Source of the DNA: Tessaracoccus sp. MC1679
Lineage (GTDB): Bacteria; Actinomycetota; Actinomycetes; Propionibacteriales; Propionibacteriaceae
NCBI RefSeq assembly: GCF_014164775.1
Contig: NZ_JACJGB010000001.1
Span: forward strand, 124,001-188,000
Reading direction: 5' to 3'
DNA: 64,000 nt
Positions within the stretch are counted from its first letter, which is position 1, and the number at the start of each line of letters is the position of its first letter. The position numbers and the translations under genes are program-made. Under the pieces are notes generated by a model that was not told the origin of the DNA, made no database searches, and was given only the letters and a program-made list of their open reading frames with translations. Below are positions 8,142 through 16,245 of the stretch, piece by piece.

Positions 8142-9626
8142 TCACGCGACGGTGACCCGCTCGAGTGAGGTTCGCGGGCTGCCGGCTGCGCCGAGGGCGG
8201 CGACCAGGCTGCAGACGTCGGAGGTGCAGCTTCCGCATCCGGTGGAGGCGCGCGTCGCCGACGCGACGGCCTCAGGAGTGTCGGCGCCTGCCTTGACGGC
8301 ATCGGTGATGGCCGCCTTGGTCACGGCGTTGCAGCGACACACGACAGCCGCGTCGGGCAGGTCGACCACCGACATCGCCGGGGCAGCGCCGGCGAGCGGG
8401 CGGGCCAACAGCGCGGCCGGGTCGTCGGGGACGGGCGTGCGGGAGTCGAAGGCCACCGTCAGGTCGGCCGCGACCTGGGCATCGCCTACGCAGGTGGCGC
8501 CCACGAGCAGGCCGTCGGCGACGGCGACGCGCACGCGTCGGCGGCCGACGGGGTCGGTGAGGCTGAGCACCCGCGGGGCGCCGGGCGCGAACTCGTCGTC
8601 AGGAAACTCGCCCATGGTGACGGCATCGAGACCCTCGGCCTTCACCCGGAACACGCCGGCGTCTGCGCCGAGCACGGGGCGGGGACCGGAGCGGCCGCTG
8701 ATCTTCTCTGCGAGGTGGTGCGCCAGGACACGTGCCTGCTCCCAGCCGGGACCCACCAGCCCGGGACAGCCACGGGGGGTGCGGGCACAGTCGCCGATGG
8801 CGTAGATGGCCGGATCGTCGGTGCGGCAGGTGTCGCTGACGAGGATGCCGTTGCGGACCCAGATGTCGGCCGCCTCGGCGAGCCGGGTGCGGGGCCTGAC
8901 CCCGATCGCCACCAGCAGCATGTCCGCGGGGATGTGCCGGTCGTTGGTGAGACGCACGGAGGTGAGGGCGCCGTCGCGACGACGCTCCACTCCCGCGACA
9001 CGCACGTCGACGAGCGTGGTGATGCCCCGGTCGGCCAGCCCGGCCCGGACAACGGCGCCACTCGCGGGATCGAACTGCCTGTCCAGGGGCGCCGAGCCGC
9101 GATGGACGATGGTGACCGCGCTACCTGCCTCGGCGAGCGCGACGGCGGCCTCGATGCCCAGCACCCCGCCCCCCATGACCACCACCTTGGAGCCCTCGAC
9201 GGCGGCCGCACGGACGCGGTCCGCGTCGTCCCAGGTGCGCAACGCGGCCACGCCCGGCATCGGGGAGCCGTCTGCCCGGACCACTCCGTCGAGGGTGGGG
9301 AAGACCGGATCGGCTCCGGTGGCCAGCACGAGCGTGTCGAAGGGGTGTTCCTCCCCCGTAGCGTCGACGACCGTGCGGTTGCGGCGGTCGATCCCGGTGG
9401 CCTTGCGGGCGCGCAGCATCCGCACGCCACGGCTCTCGGGCAGCGTGAGCCCCGGCAGGTCCGCCCGGCCGAGGATGACATCGGGTAGGAGGATCCGGTT
9501 GTAGGCGGCGTGCCCCTCCTCGCCCAGGACGGTGACCTCGACGTCGTCGAGGTGGTGGGAGGCCAGGTCGGCGAGGAAGCGGTGCCCCACCATGCCGTGG
9601 CCCACGACGACGATCCGGTGGCTCAT
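8142..9626 (-). CDS. FAD-dependent oxidoreductase with C-terminal BFD-like [2Fe-2S] domain, probable nitrate reductase partner
   Basis: A 494-residue homologue of the N-terminal half of NirB: FAD motif VVVGHGMVGHRFLADL, NAD-binding VVMGGGVLGIEAAVALAEAG near residue 150, and a C-terminal BFD-like domain with Cys 430, 432, 464 and 467 (CRC and CGSC). There is no siroheme domain. It resembles NasB-type electron-transfer subunits that pass electrons from NAD(P)H to assimilatory nitrate reductase. The ATG overlaps the stop of the molybdoenzyme gene (ATGA), which supports that pairing. It is not a broken nirB, because an intact nirB lies next to it. Confidence 0.78.
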   Translation of the reverse strand: MSHRIVVVGHGMVGHRFLADLASHHLDDVEVTVLGEEGHAAYNRILLPDVILGRADLPGLTLPESRGVRMLRARKATGIDRRNRTVVDATGEEHPFDTLVLATGADPVFPTLDGVVRADGSPMPGVAALRTWDDADRVRAAAVEGSKVVVMGGGVLGIEAAVALAEAGSAVTIVHRGSAPLDRQFDPASGAVVRAGLADRGITTLVDVRVAGVERRRDGALTSVRLTNDRHIPADMLLVAIGVRPRTRLAEAADIWVRNGILVSDTCRTDDPAIYAIGDCARTPRGCPGLVGPGWEQARVLAHHLAEKISGRSGPRPVLGADAGVFRVKAEGLDAVTMGEFPDDEFAPGAPRVLSLTDPVGRRRVRVAVADGLLVGATCVGDAQVAADLTVAFDSRTPVPDDPAALLARPLAGAAPAMSVVDLPDAAVVCRCNAVTKAAITDAVKAGADTPEAVASATRASTGCGSCTSDVCSLVAALGAAGSPRTSLERVTVA

Positions 9627-11722
9627 GCAACTGCTCCGATCCGCGTCAGCCGCACGGCCGCGACCTTGAGCTCGGGCATGCCCGAGATGGGGTCGGTGGC
9701 GGCGTTGGTGACCCGGTTGACCGCGCCGGCGTCCGGGTAGTGGAAGGGCATGAAGACCGTGTCGTGGCGGATGCCCTCGGTGAGCCTGGCCACCGCCTCG
9801 CAGCTGCCTCGACGCGAATGCACCGCCACCCGGTCACCCGCCGCGACACCCAACCTCTGCGCGAGGAGAGGGTGCAGCTCGATATAGGCCTCGGGCTCCA
9901 CGCTGTTGAGGGCCGGGACGCGCCGCGTCTGCGCGCCGGACTGGTAGTGCTGCAGGACCCGGCCGGTCACGAGGTAGAGCGGCAGCTCCGGGGTGAGCTC
10001 GTCGTCGGGTGGGGTCTGGTCGACGGGGTGGAGGACCGCGCGCCCGTCCGGGGTCTCGAACCGGTCCAGGAACACCCGCGGCGTGCCGGGGTGGTCTGGG
10101 GCGGGGCATGGCCAGTAGAGGGCGTCGCCGTCGCGGAGCCGCTGGTGGCTGAATCCGGCGTAGTCGGCCACTCCGCCAGCGCTGGCCCGGGCCAGCTCGT
10201 CGAACACGACGGCTGGGTCGGCGCTGAACGGGATGGGGCTTCCGAGGCGCTCGGCCAGGTCGCTCCACACCTCCAGCTCGGTCCGCACACCGACGGGGGG
10301 CAGGGTGGCGCGGGCGCGCAGCAGCAGGCGCCCCTCGAGGTTGGTCATGGTTCCGGTCTCCTCGGCCCACTGGGTGACGGGGAGGACGACGTCGGCCATG
10401 GCGGCGGTCTCGGACAGGAAGAAGTCGGCCACCACGAGGAGGTCGAGGGCCTGGATCCGCTCGGTGAGGCGCAGTACGTCGGGCAGGCTGACCACCGGGT
10501 TGGATCCGTGGATGAGCATCGCCCGCGGGCCGCCGGGGGTGGCGAGCGACTCGAACAGCGCGACAGCCGGCTTCCCGGGGCCTGGGAGGGAGTCGGGATT
10601 CACCCCCCAGACGGCGGCGACGTGCCCGCGGGCGGCGGGGTCGGTGATCGAGCGGTACCCGGGCAGTTGGTCCGCCTTGAGGCCGTGCTCGCGGCCGCCC
10701 TGGCCGTTGCCCTGGCCGGTGAGGCACCCGTAGCCGGAGCCCACCCGTCCGGGCAGGCCGAGGCACAGCGCGAGGTTCACGGCGGCGGTGACGGTGTCGG
10801 TGCCGTGGGCGTGCTGCTCGGCCCCGCGGCCGGTCAGCACGTAGGCGCCGCGGCCGCCGCGCGCCGGGCTGGCCTCGGCGAGCAGGCGGGCGGCCCTGCG
10901 GAGTTCGGTCACCGGGACGCCCGTGACGCGTTCCACCCGCTCCGGCCACCACGCGGCCAGGCTGGCGCGCAGCTCGTCGACGCCGTTGGCGCGCTCGGCC
11001 AGGTAGTCGCGGTCGATCAGGCCCTCGGTCCACAGGATCTGGGTGAGGCCGAGGAGAAGGACCAGGTCCGTGCCGGGCAGCGGGCTGAGGTGCAGGCCCC
11101 GGCCGTCGCCGGTGAGGGCCGCCGTCGGCGTGCGGCGGGGGTCGACGACGATCAGCCCGCCCGCCTCCTGCGCCCCAGACAGGTGGGTGCAGAACGGAGG
11201 CATCGTCTCGGCGGGGTTGGAGCCCACCAACAGGATCGCGCCGGCGCCGTCGAGATCGGTGAGCGGGAAGGGCAGCCCCCTGTCGAGCCCGAAGGCCCTC
11301 CGGCCGCCGGCCGCGGCCGACGACATGCAGAACCTGCCGTTGTAATCGATGTTGGGCGTCTGCAGCGCCACCCGGGCGAACTTGCCGAGCTGGTAGGCCT
11401 TCTCGTTGGTGAGCCCGCCGCCCCCGAACACCGCCACCGACTCCGGCCCGTGCTCCACCCGTAGGCGGATCAGCGTGTCGGCGACCAGCGTCAGCGCGGT
11501 GTCCCAGTCCGTGGGCACCAGCTCACCGTCGCGGCGCACCAGGGGGCTGGTGAGCCGGTCGGGGGTGGTGAGCACCTCGGCGGACGTCCACCCCTTCTGG
11601 CAGAGCCGGCCCCGGTTGGTGGGGAAGTCCAGCGGGGTCACCGTCGGGGTCACCACCGGGTCTGACGGCGCCACGTTCATCGCGCACTGGAGCGCGCAGT
11701 AGGGGCAGTGGGTGGCGGTCAT
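9623..11722 (-). CDS. nasA: Assimilatory nitrate reductase catalytic subunit (NasA-like molybdoenzyme)
   Basis: A 699-residue molybdopterin oxidoreductase. Cys 6, 9, 13 and 41 form the N-terminal [4Fe-4S] site. The molybdopterin domains include KAYQLGKFARVAL, NIDYNGRFCMSSA, VGSNPAETMPPF and VVDPRRT, with a C-terminal dinucleotide-binding barrel (LYLVTGRVLQHYQSGAQTRR). There is no twin-arginine signal, so a cytosolic assimilatory enzyme is expected, reducing nitrate to nitrite for NirBD. It starts 3 bp after narK and overlaps the FAD partner gene. Other bis-MGD enzymes such as formate dehydrogenase are possible by family alone, but the neighbours point to nitrate. Confidence 0.85.
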   Translation of the reverse strand: MTATHCPYCALQCAMNVAPSDPVVTPTVTPLDFPTNRGRLCQKGWTSAEVLTTPDRLTSPLVRRDGELVPTDWDTALTLVADTLIRLRVEHGPESVAVFGGGGLTNEKAYQLGKFARVALQTPNIDYNGRFCMSSAAAGGRRAFGLDRGLPFPLTDLDGAGAILLVGSNPAETMPPFCTHLSGAQEAGGLIVVDPRRTPTAALTGDGRGLHLSPLPGTDLVLLLGLTQILWTEGLIDRDYLAERANGVDELRASLAAWWPERVERVTGVPVTELRRAARLLAEASPARGGRGAYVLTGRGAEQHAHGTDTVTAAVNLALCLGLPGRVGSGYGCLTGQGNGQGGREHGLKADQLPGYRSITDPAARGHVAAVWGVNPDSLPGPGKPAVALFESLATPGGPRAMLIHGSNPVVSLPDVLRLTERIQALDLLVVADFFLSETAAMADVVLPVTQWAEETGTMTNLEGRLLLRARATLPPVGVRTELEVWSDLAERLGSPIPFSADPAVVFDELARASAGGVADYAGFSHQRLRDGDALYWPCPAPDHPGTPRVFLDRFETPDGRAVLHPVDQTPPDDELTPELPLYLVTGRVLQHYQSGAQTRRVPALNSVEPEAYIELHPLLAQRLGVAAGDRVAVHSRRGSCEAVARLTEGIRHDTVFMPFHYPDAGAVNRVTNAATDPISGMPELKVAAVRLTRIGAVA

Positions 11723-11725
11723 GGG

Positions 11726-13141
11726 TCAGACCTTCAGCGCGGCCATGCGTGAGCCGCGGCGCAGGTAGGTGAACCAGGTGACACCCAGCATGAGGAGGTA
11801 GGCGCCCACCATGGCCCAGAGGGCCGCCTGCAGGTCCCCGGTCAGGGTCCTGGAGAGGGCGAATCCCTGCGGGATGAGGAAGCCGCCGAAGGCACCGATC
11901 GCGCCGGCGATGCCGATGCAGCCGGCGGCCGCGCGGCCAGCCGCCATCAAGGATCCGGTGCTGTTGTCGCGGACGGTGCCGGCGAAGACCGCAGGGATCA
12001 TCCGGTAGACGGAGCCGTTTCCGATACCGGTGAAGACGAACAGCCAGAGAAAGGAGATGAAGAAGATCGCGAACGATTCGAGCCGAAGCCCGATGATCGC
12101 ACCGACCGCCCCCACCGCCATCGCGACGAAGGATGCGCAGGTGACCAGCGCGCCGCCCACCCGGTCTGCGAGGAATCCACCGAAGGGGCGCGAGACCGAG
12201 CCCACCAGCGCGCCCATGAAGGCGAGCGAGAGGGTCACCGCCGGGAAGAGGTTCTTCAGCAGCGTCGGGAAGGTGGCGGAGTAGCCGATGAACGAGCCGA
12301 AGGTGCCGATGTAGATGAACGACAGGATCCAGGTGTGCGGGTTGCGCAGCGCGGCCGCGTAGGCGCGTGGGTCGGACTTGGCGTTGGACAGGTTGTCCAT
12401 CCCGCGCCAGGCCAGCACTGCTGCCAGGAGTGCGAGCGGGATAAACATCAGGCCAGCCCGGTCCAGGCTGACCCCGGCCCCGATGGTGATGACGATCGGG
12501 ACGGCGAGCTGCACGGCGGCGGTGCCGAGGTTTCCACCTGCGGCGTTCAGGCCGAGCGCGGCGCCCTTCTCCTTGGCTGGGAAGAAGAAGGAGATGTTGG
12601 CCATCGACGAGGCGAAGTTGCCGCCGCCGAAGCCCGCGAGGGCCGCGATCCCCATCAGCGCCATGAATGGCAGCTCGGGGTGGTTGACGGCCCACGCCAG
12701 CGCGCCAGCGGGGAGGAGTAGCAGGAGGGCCGAGACGACGGTCCAGTTGCGGCCGCCGAAGCGGGGCACTGCGAACGTGTAGGGAAGGCGGAGCGTGGCG
12801 CCGACAAGGGCCGGCGTCGAGACCAGCCAGAACATTTCGTTGATGCTGAGGTTGAAGCCCACGCCGTTGAGCTGCGGGACGACGATGCTCCACAGCGCCC
12901 AGACGGCGAAGCCGAGAAACTCGGCGAAGATCGACAGCGTGAGGTTGCGGCGCGCGATGGGCCGGCCCACACTCCCCCACTGTTCCGGGTTCTCGGGGTC
13001 CCAGCCGTCGATCCAGCGACCGGGACGGTACGTGAGGCCTCCAGCGGCGGGAAGCGCCCGGGCGGCGACCTGGTCAGCCGTCAGGGTGTCGTCGACCATC
13101 CCCTCCGGCTCGTTCGACGGATGTGTCTGGGTGGTAGTCAT
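11726..13141 (-). CDS. narK: Nitrate/nitrite transporter, NarK family MFS
   Basis: A 471-residue major facilitator protein with about 12 membrane segments. GFGGGNFASSMANISFFFP near residue 160 matches the nitrate signature of the NarK/NasA family, and a second glycine-rich segment lies in the C-terminal half. The start at 13141 is set by a strong AAGGAG site 6 bp upstream. It leads the nitrate assimilation operon, with nasA 3 bp downstream. The N-terminal cytosolic tail of about 60 residues is polar. It may import nitrate or exchange it for nitrite. Confidence 0.9.
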   Translation of the reverse strand: MTTTQTHPSNEPEGMVDDTLTADQVAARALPAAGGLTYRPGRWIDGWDPENPEQWGSVGRPIARRNLTLSIFAEFLGFAVWALWSIVVPQLNGVGFNLSINEMFWLVSTPALVGATLRLPYTFAVPRFGGRNWTVVSALLLLLPAGALAWAVNHPELPFMALMGIAALAGFGGGNFASSMANISFFFPAKEKGAALGLNAAGGNLGTAAVQLAVPIVITIGAGVSLDRAGLMFIPLALLAAVLAWRGMDNLSNAKSDPRAYAAALRNPHTWILSFIYIGTFGSFIGYSATFPTLLKNLFPAVTLSLAFMGALVGSVSRPFGGFLADRVGGALVTCASFVAMAVGAVGAIIGLRLESFAIFFISFLWLFVFTGIGNGSVYRMIPAVFAGTVRDNSTGSLMAAGRAAAGCIGIAGAIGAFGGFLIPQGFALSRTLTGDLQAALWAMVGAYLLMLGVTWFTYLRRGSRMAALKV

Positions 13142-13238
13142 GGTCGCTCCTTCGGCTCTTTCTCGGTCACGGGATACCTGAGCGACGCTGCTCCCCACAG
13201 AAACTACGTAGAGGATGTGACGGGCGATGAGCCGCCCG

Positions 13239-13265
13239 GTAACGGGCCTGTGACCTCTTCCTCAC
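13239..13265 (-). promoter_or_regulatory. Candidate GlnR-type repeats upstream of narK
   Basis: Three GTnAC-like pentamers are spaced exactly 11 bp apart. On the plus strand they read GTAAC, n6, GTGAC, n6, CTCAC; on the minus strand GTGAG, n6, GTCAC, n6, GTTAC. GlnR of actinobacteria binds GTnAC-n6-GAAAC repeats ahead of nitrate genes. The second half-sites match that consensus only in part, so this is tentative. The array lies about 100 to 125 bp before the narK start. Confidence 0.35.
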
Positions 13266-13357
13266 GCGGATTCCCCGCCGAGCGTGAGGAGAACGCGGGG
13301 CCGATCAGGCCGAGAGCCCGCGTCAGGTGACCCTAATGGTGTCGTCGTCGACGAGGG

Positions 13358-13433
13358 GTCTGCAACTTGCGATCCATAGAGCGGCTTCTGCATATATGCG
13401 CAGATGCCGCTCTATGGATAGGAAGTTGCAGAC
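13358..13433. repeat. 76-bp near-perfect palindrome
   Basis: The sequence is symmetric about 13395/13396. Outer arms GTCTGCAACTT and AAGTTGCAGAC (11 bp) and inner arms CCATAGAGCGGC and GCCGCTCTATGG (12 bp) are exact; the 5-bp blocks between them match at three of five positions, and a CTGC/GCAG pair surrounds an AT-rich centre. It could form a long hairpin or cruciform. It does not end in a T-run. It may be a mobile palindromic element (REP or MITE type), a strong hairpin insulating narK from hicA, or a protein-binding site. Confidence 0.8.
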
Positions 13434-13578
13434 ACACAAACAGTGGGACCGTCTTTTCCTCGCAGGAGGGGTGGGTTCGACCGGGATCCCCCTCCGGCCT
13501 TGACGGAGCACCCGGGCTGAGCGCACGGACCTGCCGCTCCTGGTGTGATCTGGATGGCGAAGATCGACCGATGTAGGC

Positions 13579-13606
13579 TTGACGGTGGTACTGCTCGCGG
13601 TACCAT
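13579..13606 (+). promoter_or_regulatory. hicA promoter with overlapping inverted repeat
   Basis: TTGACG (13579-13584) and TACCAT (13601-13606) are spaced by 16 bp, with the GTG of hicA starting 6 bp after the -10 box, so the transcript is probably leaderless. A perfect inverted repeat, TGGTAC-n8-GTACCA at 13586-13605, overlaps the spacer and -10 box. It is a likely operator for HicB autoregulation, which is inference from other hicAB loci. Confidence 0.55.
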
Positions 13607-13612
13607 ATCTCT

Positions 13613-13859
13613 GTGGCGACCGTGGACAAGCTCGTGGCAGCGATGCGTAAGAATCCACGGAACGTGCGCTTCGACGACCTCCACCAGGTCTGCGAGCACT
13701 ACTTCGGTCCGCCCCGCAGAACCGGCGGATCACACGCGGTGTTCAAGACCCCTTGGCCCGGTGATCCCCGGGTGAATATCCTCCAACAGCAACGGCCAGG
13801 CCAAGCCGTACCAGGTGCGGCAGGTGCTGGCCGCGATCGACGAGAAGGAGGCGAAGTGA
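13613..13859 (+). pseudogene. hicA: HicA-type toxin gene with a frameshift
   Basis: The first 56 or so codons encode a HicA mRNA interferase: KLVAAMRKNPRNVRFDDLHQ, the catalytic RTGGSHAVF (His 41) and PWPGDPRVNI. Near 13781 the frame breaks. The expected tail, NGQAKPYQVRQVLAAIDEKE, is intact in the next frame and ends at TGA 13857-13859. The change is a net +1 or -2; loss of two bases from a CAG codon would restore the usual VNIQ. The original stop overlaps the hicB ATG (TGATG). Because of the shift, the first frame now reads straight into hicB and makes a 197-residue open frame. The toxin is probably inactive, unless this is a sequencing error. Confidence 0.75.
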
Positions 13860-14206
13860 TGTCCCACACCGAAACGGCCGACGTGTCCCGTTATACCTAC
13901 CGGGTGACGTGGTCGGTCGAAGACGACGAGTTCGTCGCCACCTGCGCCGAGTTCCCCTCGCTGTCGTGGCTCGCCGACTCCCAGCCGGCTGCCCTCCAGG
14001 GGCTGGTTGACCTGGTCGCCGACACCGTGGCCGACCTCTTGGCAGAGGGTGAGGCCGTCCGCGAACCGCTGTCGGAGCGGAGCTATTCGGGCAAGTTCAA
14101 CCTCCGTGTCGGTGAAAGCCTGCACCGCCGCCTCGCGATCCAAGCTGCCGAAGAGCACCTCAGCCTCAACCAGTACGTCGTGCAACGCCTCTCAGAGGCC
14201 TCCTGA
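13859..14206 (+). CDS. hicB: HicB-type antitoxin
   Basis: A 115-residue protein with an N-terminal degraded RNase H-like fold (YRVTWSVEDDEFVATCAEFP, the standard HicB opening) and a C-terminal ribbon-helix-helix (FNLRVGESLHRRLAIQAAEE). It would neutralise HicA and repress the hic promoter. The ATG overlaps the original hicA stop, giving the usual coupled hicAB order. The gene itself is intact although its toxin partner is frameshifted. As the shifted hicA frame enters hicB in phase, it may also be made as the end of a longer fusion. Confidence 0.85.
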   Translation: MSHTETADVSRYTYRVTWSVEDDEFVATCAEFPSLSWLADSQPAALQGLVDLVADTVADLLAEGEAVREPLSERSYSGKFNLRVGESLHRRLAIQAAEEHLSLNQYVVQRLSEAS

Positions 14207-14337
14207 GCCACCTCTGGAACATCCGCAATTGCCGCAGCCAGCGCGTTCGATCCTGCCGAGAGTCGCGCTTTCGGCGCACAGCAACCGCGGGCGCTGAGTT
14301 GTACGTTTCAGCTGTTCCAGCGGCTATCATGGGTGGC

Positions 14338-14601
14338 ATGACTGAGATGACTGTGAGCGACGCCCGGGCCCGCCTCGCTGATGTCGTGGACGCGGCCCGC
14401 GTGGGGCACGACCCGGTGTACCTGACCCGTCGGGGCCAGCGGGTGGCAGCCGTCATCGACGCCGACGACCTGGACCGGTTGATCGCGGCCGCGGAAGACC
14501 TGGCCGATCTCGAGGCTGGCCGTGTGGCACGTACCGAGATGGCCGATGGTGAGTCGGCGATCCCCTGGGAGCAGGTCAAGGCCGACCTCGGCCTGGCATG
14601 A
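14338..14601 (+). CDS. Phd/YefM-type antitoxin
   Basis: An 87-residue protein with the Phd/YefM fold: MTVSDARARLADVVDAAR, VYLTRRGQRVAAVIDADDLDRL, then a Glu-rich C-terminal tail that would bind the toxin. The start at 14338 follows a TATCAT box (14325-14330) by 7 bp and so may be leaderless; an ATG at 14347 is an alternative. The stop overlaps the ATG of the RelE-like toxin (ATGA), the normal antitoxin-toxin order. Such proteins repress their own promoter. Confidence 0.85.
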   Translation: MTEMTVSDARARLADVVDAARVGHDPVYLTRRGQRVAAVIDADDLDRLIAAAEDLADLEAGRVARTEMADGESAIPWEQVKADLGLA

Positions 14602-14825
14602 GCTACCGGATCGAGGTCGCGCCCGCTGCGGTCCGACAGCTACGCAACCTGGACCGGGTCGCCCAGCGGCGGGTCCAGGCGGCGATCGAGTTGCTGGCGG
14701 GCGAACCGCGCCCGAGCGGGGCCACGAAGCTGGTTGGCGGCGACGGTGAGTGGCGTGTCCGGACCGGCGACTACAGGATCGTCTACGAGATCCACGACAA
14801 CGTGCTGCTCGTCCTGGCGGGCTAG
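14598..14825 (+). CDS. RelE/ParE-type toxin, C-terminus apparently lost by frameshift
   Basis: A 75-residue protein with the RelE core: YRIEVAPAAVRQLRNLD, VQAAIELLAGEPRPSGATKL and WRVRTGDYRIVYEIHDNVLL. Family members usually end with one more strand carrying an HRR(D/E)-Y type motif. Here the frame stops after VLAG, but the adjacent frame continues with LARVHPRDA, which resembles that missing strand. A small indel near 14815 has therefore probably removed residues needed for mRNA cleavage. It overlaps the antitoxin gene by 4 bp. The toxin is probably impaired; a natural short variant is possible. Confidence 0.7.
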   Translation: MSYRIEVAPAAVRQLRNLDRVAQRRVQAAIELLAGEPRPSGATKLVGGDGEWRVRTGDYRIVYEIHDNVLLVLAG

Positions 14826-14993
14826 CAAGAGTGCATCCGCGGGACGCGGCAGCAGGATCGGCTCAATCTGCGAGGCATGCATGGGGGACGGATGTCGTGT
14901 TCGCTCCTCGCCACCAGAAGGGGATGTCCCGGTTCTGCGGTATAGAAGAAGCCCGGTATCCTGTCCGGGTTGACTCCGCCTCAGGGGTCGCGT

Positions 14994-15069
14994 GGCCCCG
15001 TAGCTCAGGGGATAGAGCAGAGGTTTCCTAAACCTTGTGTCGGAAGTTCGAATCTTCCCGGGGTCGCCA
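14994..15069 (+). tRNA. tRNA-Arg (anticodon CCT)
   Basis: The cloverleaf folds fully. The acceptor stem GGCCCCG pairs with CGGGGTC with one G-T pair. The D arm is GCTCAGGGGATAGAGC. The anticodon stem GAGGT/ACCTT closes a TTCCTAA loop with anticodon CCT. The T arm is GGAAG-TTCGAAT-CTTCC, the discriminator is G, and CCA is encoded at 15067-15069. It reads AGG codons. The damaged toxin-antitoxin pairs lie just upstream. Confidence 0.95.
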
Positions 15070-15135
15070 GCATCATCCCTGTCCCGTGTGCGGGTCGGTT
15101 TCGACGCAGCCGGTGGCGCTACGCCCACGGCTGGC

Positions 15136-16227
15136 TCAACCAGCGGGAGCTGGTCGGGATCGGCGAAGCTGGACCTCTTCCCACACCGTCACCGCGCCCA
15201 CCACGAGCAGCAGCGGCAGCACGAACGCCACCATCACCAGCGAGAACCCGCGCAGCGCGTCGTGCTCCGCGGAGGCCAGCACCATGTAACCCAGGTACGC
15301 CGCGTACAGGGCGACGAACACGCCGCCCTCGAGCCGCACCACCCGATGCCCTGTGAACGCGACGGTGCCGAGCGCCAACGCGGCCGCGATCATCAGCGGC
15401 AGGTCCAGCGCCACGGACGACGCCGGCACCGGCAGTCCACCGGGCGAGAACAGTGCGGGAAGACCCAGGATGAGACCGATGTTGGCGATGTTGCTCCCCA
15501 CGACGTTGCCCACCGCGATGTCGACCTCGCCGCGGCGCACGGCCGCGACCGTTGCGGCCAGCTCCGGCAGCGACGTCCCCAGGGCCACGATGGTCAGGCC
15601 GATAATCAGTTCCGAGACCCCCAGTCCGAAGGCGATGGACACCGCCCCCCGGACCAGCAGCTGTGCGCCGAACACCAGCGCCGCGACCCCCACCGCGACG
15701 AACGCCACCGACACCCACACCGGGGAGGGGGCCTCAACCTCCGCGTCGTCGCCGCCGGAGGCTGCCTCCCGGGCCACCGCCCTCCTGCCGAGGATGACGG
15801 TGGTCACCATGATGGTGACGAAGGCAGCCATCAGGATCACGCCGTCGATCAGGCCGAGGGAACCGTCGAGGCTGAGCAGCAGCAGCACGAAGGACAGGCC
15901 CACCATGGCGGGGAGGTCGAAGCGCAGCAGTTGGCGCTGCACGCTGAGCGCCGCCATCAGCGCGCCGACGCCGAGGATGAGCAGCACGTTGCCGGTGTTG
16001 CTGCCGATCACGTTGCCGACGGCCAGTTCCGGGGCGCCCGCCAGCACCGAGTCGACGGTGACCGCCAGCTCGGGCGCCGACGTCGCGACTGAGACCACGG
16101 TGAGACCGACCACCAGCGGCGACATTCCCAGGCGCCTGGCCAGCGACCCCGCTCCCCTGACCATCAGTTCGCCGCCGAGGACGAGCAGCACGAGACCGCC
16201 GAGGATGAGGAGGACGTCTGTCAGCAC
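15136..16227 (-). CDS. CaCA-family calcium/sodium antiporter
   Basis: A 363-residue membrane protein with two inverted halves of about five segments each. Each half carries the alpha-repeat signature: GLTVVSVATSAPELAVTV near residue 41 and GLTIVALGTSLPELAATV near 210, each followed by GN(V)IGSN. An acidic cytosolic loop lies between the halves. It probably exports calcium in exchange for sodium or protons, like YrbG. It is convergent with tRNA-Arg and ends 18 bp before the DHOD-like gene on the same strand, so it is not clearly part of that operon. Confidence 0.9.
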   Translation of the reverse strand: MLTDVLLILGGLVLLVLGGELMVRGAGSLARRLGMSPLVVGLTVVSVATSAPELAVTVDSVLAGAPELAVGNVIGSNTGNVLLILGVGALMAALSVQRQLLRFDLPAMVGLSFVLLLLSLDGSLGLIDGVILMAAFVTIMVTTVILGRRAVAREAASGGDDAEVEAPSPVWVSVAFVAVGVAALVFGAQLLVRGAVSIAFGLGVSELIIGLTIVALGTSLPELAATVAAVRRGEVDIAVGNVVGSNIANIGLILGLPALFSPGGLPVPASSVALDLPLMIAAALALGTVAFTGHRVVRLEGGVFVALYAAYLGYMVLASAEHDALRGFSLVMVAFVLPLLLVVGAVTVWEEVQLRRSRPAPAG

Positions 16228-16245
16228 GCCCCTATCGTAGGGACG

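Larger units (their letters stand above)
13142..13612. other. Non-coding stretch between narK and hicA
   Basis: No convincing gene is seen in these 471 bases. They hold the narK upstream region with a possible GlnR-type repeat array, a 76-bp near-perfect palindrome, and the hicA promoter with an inverted repeat. The part between about 13434 and 13578 shows nothing recognisable. Confidence 0.7.

Noticed and set aside
13613-14206. HicA-HicB as a genuine fused gene
   Set aside because: The real HicA tail is found intact in the next frame and ends with the usual TGATG overlap with hicB, so a frameshift is the simpler explanation.
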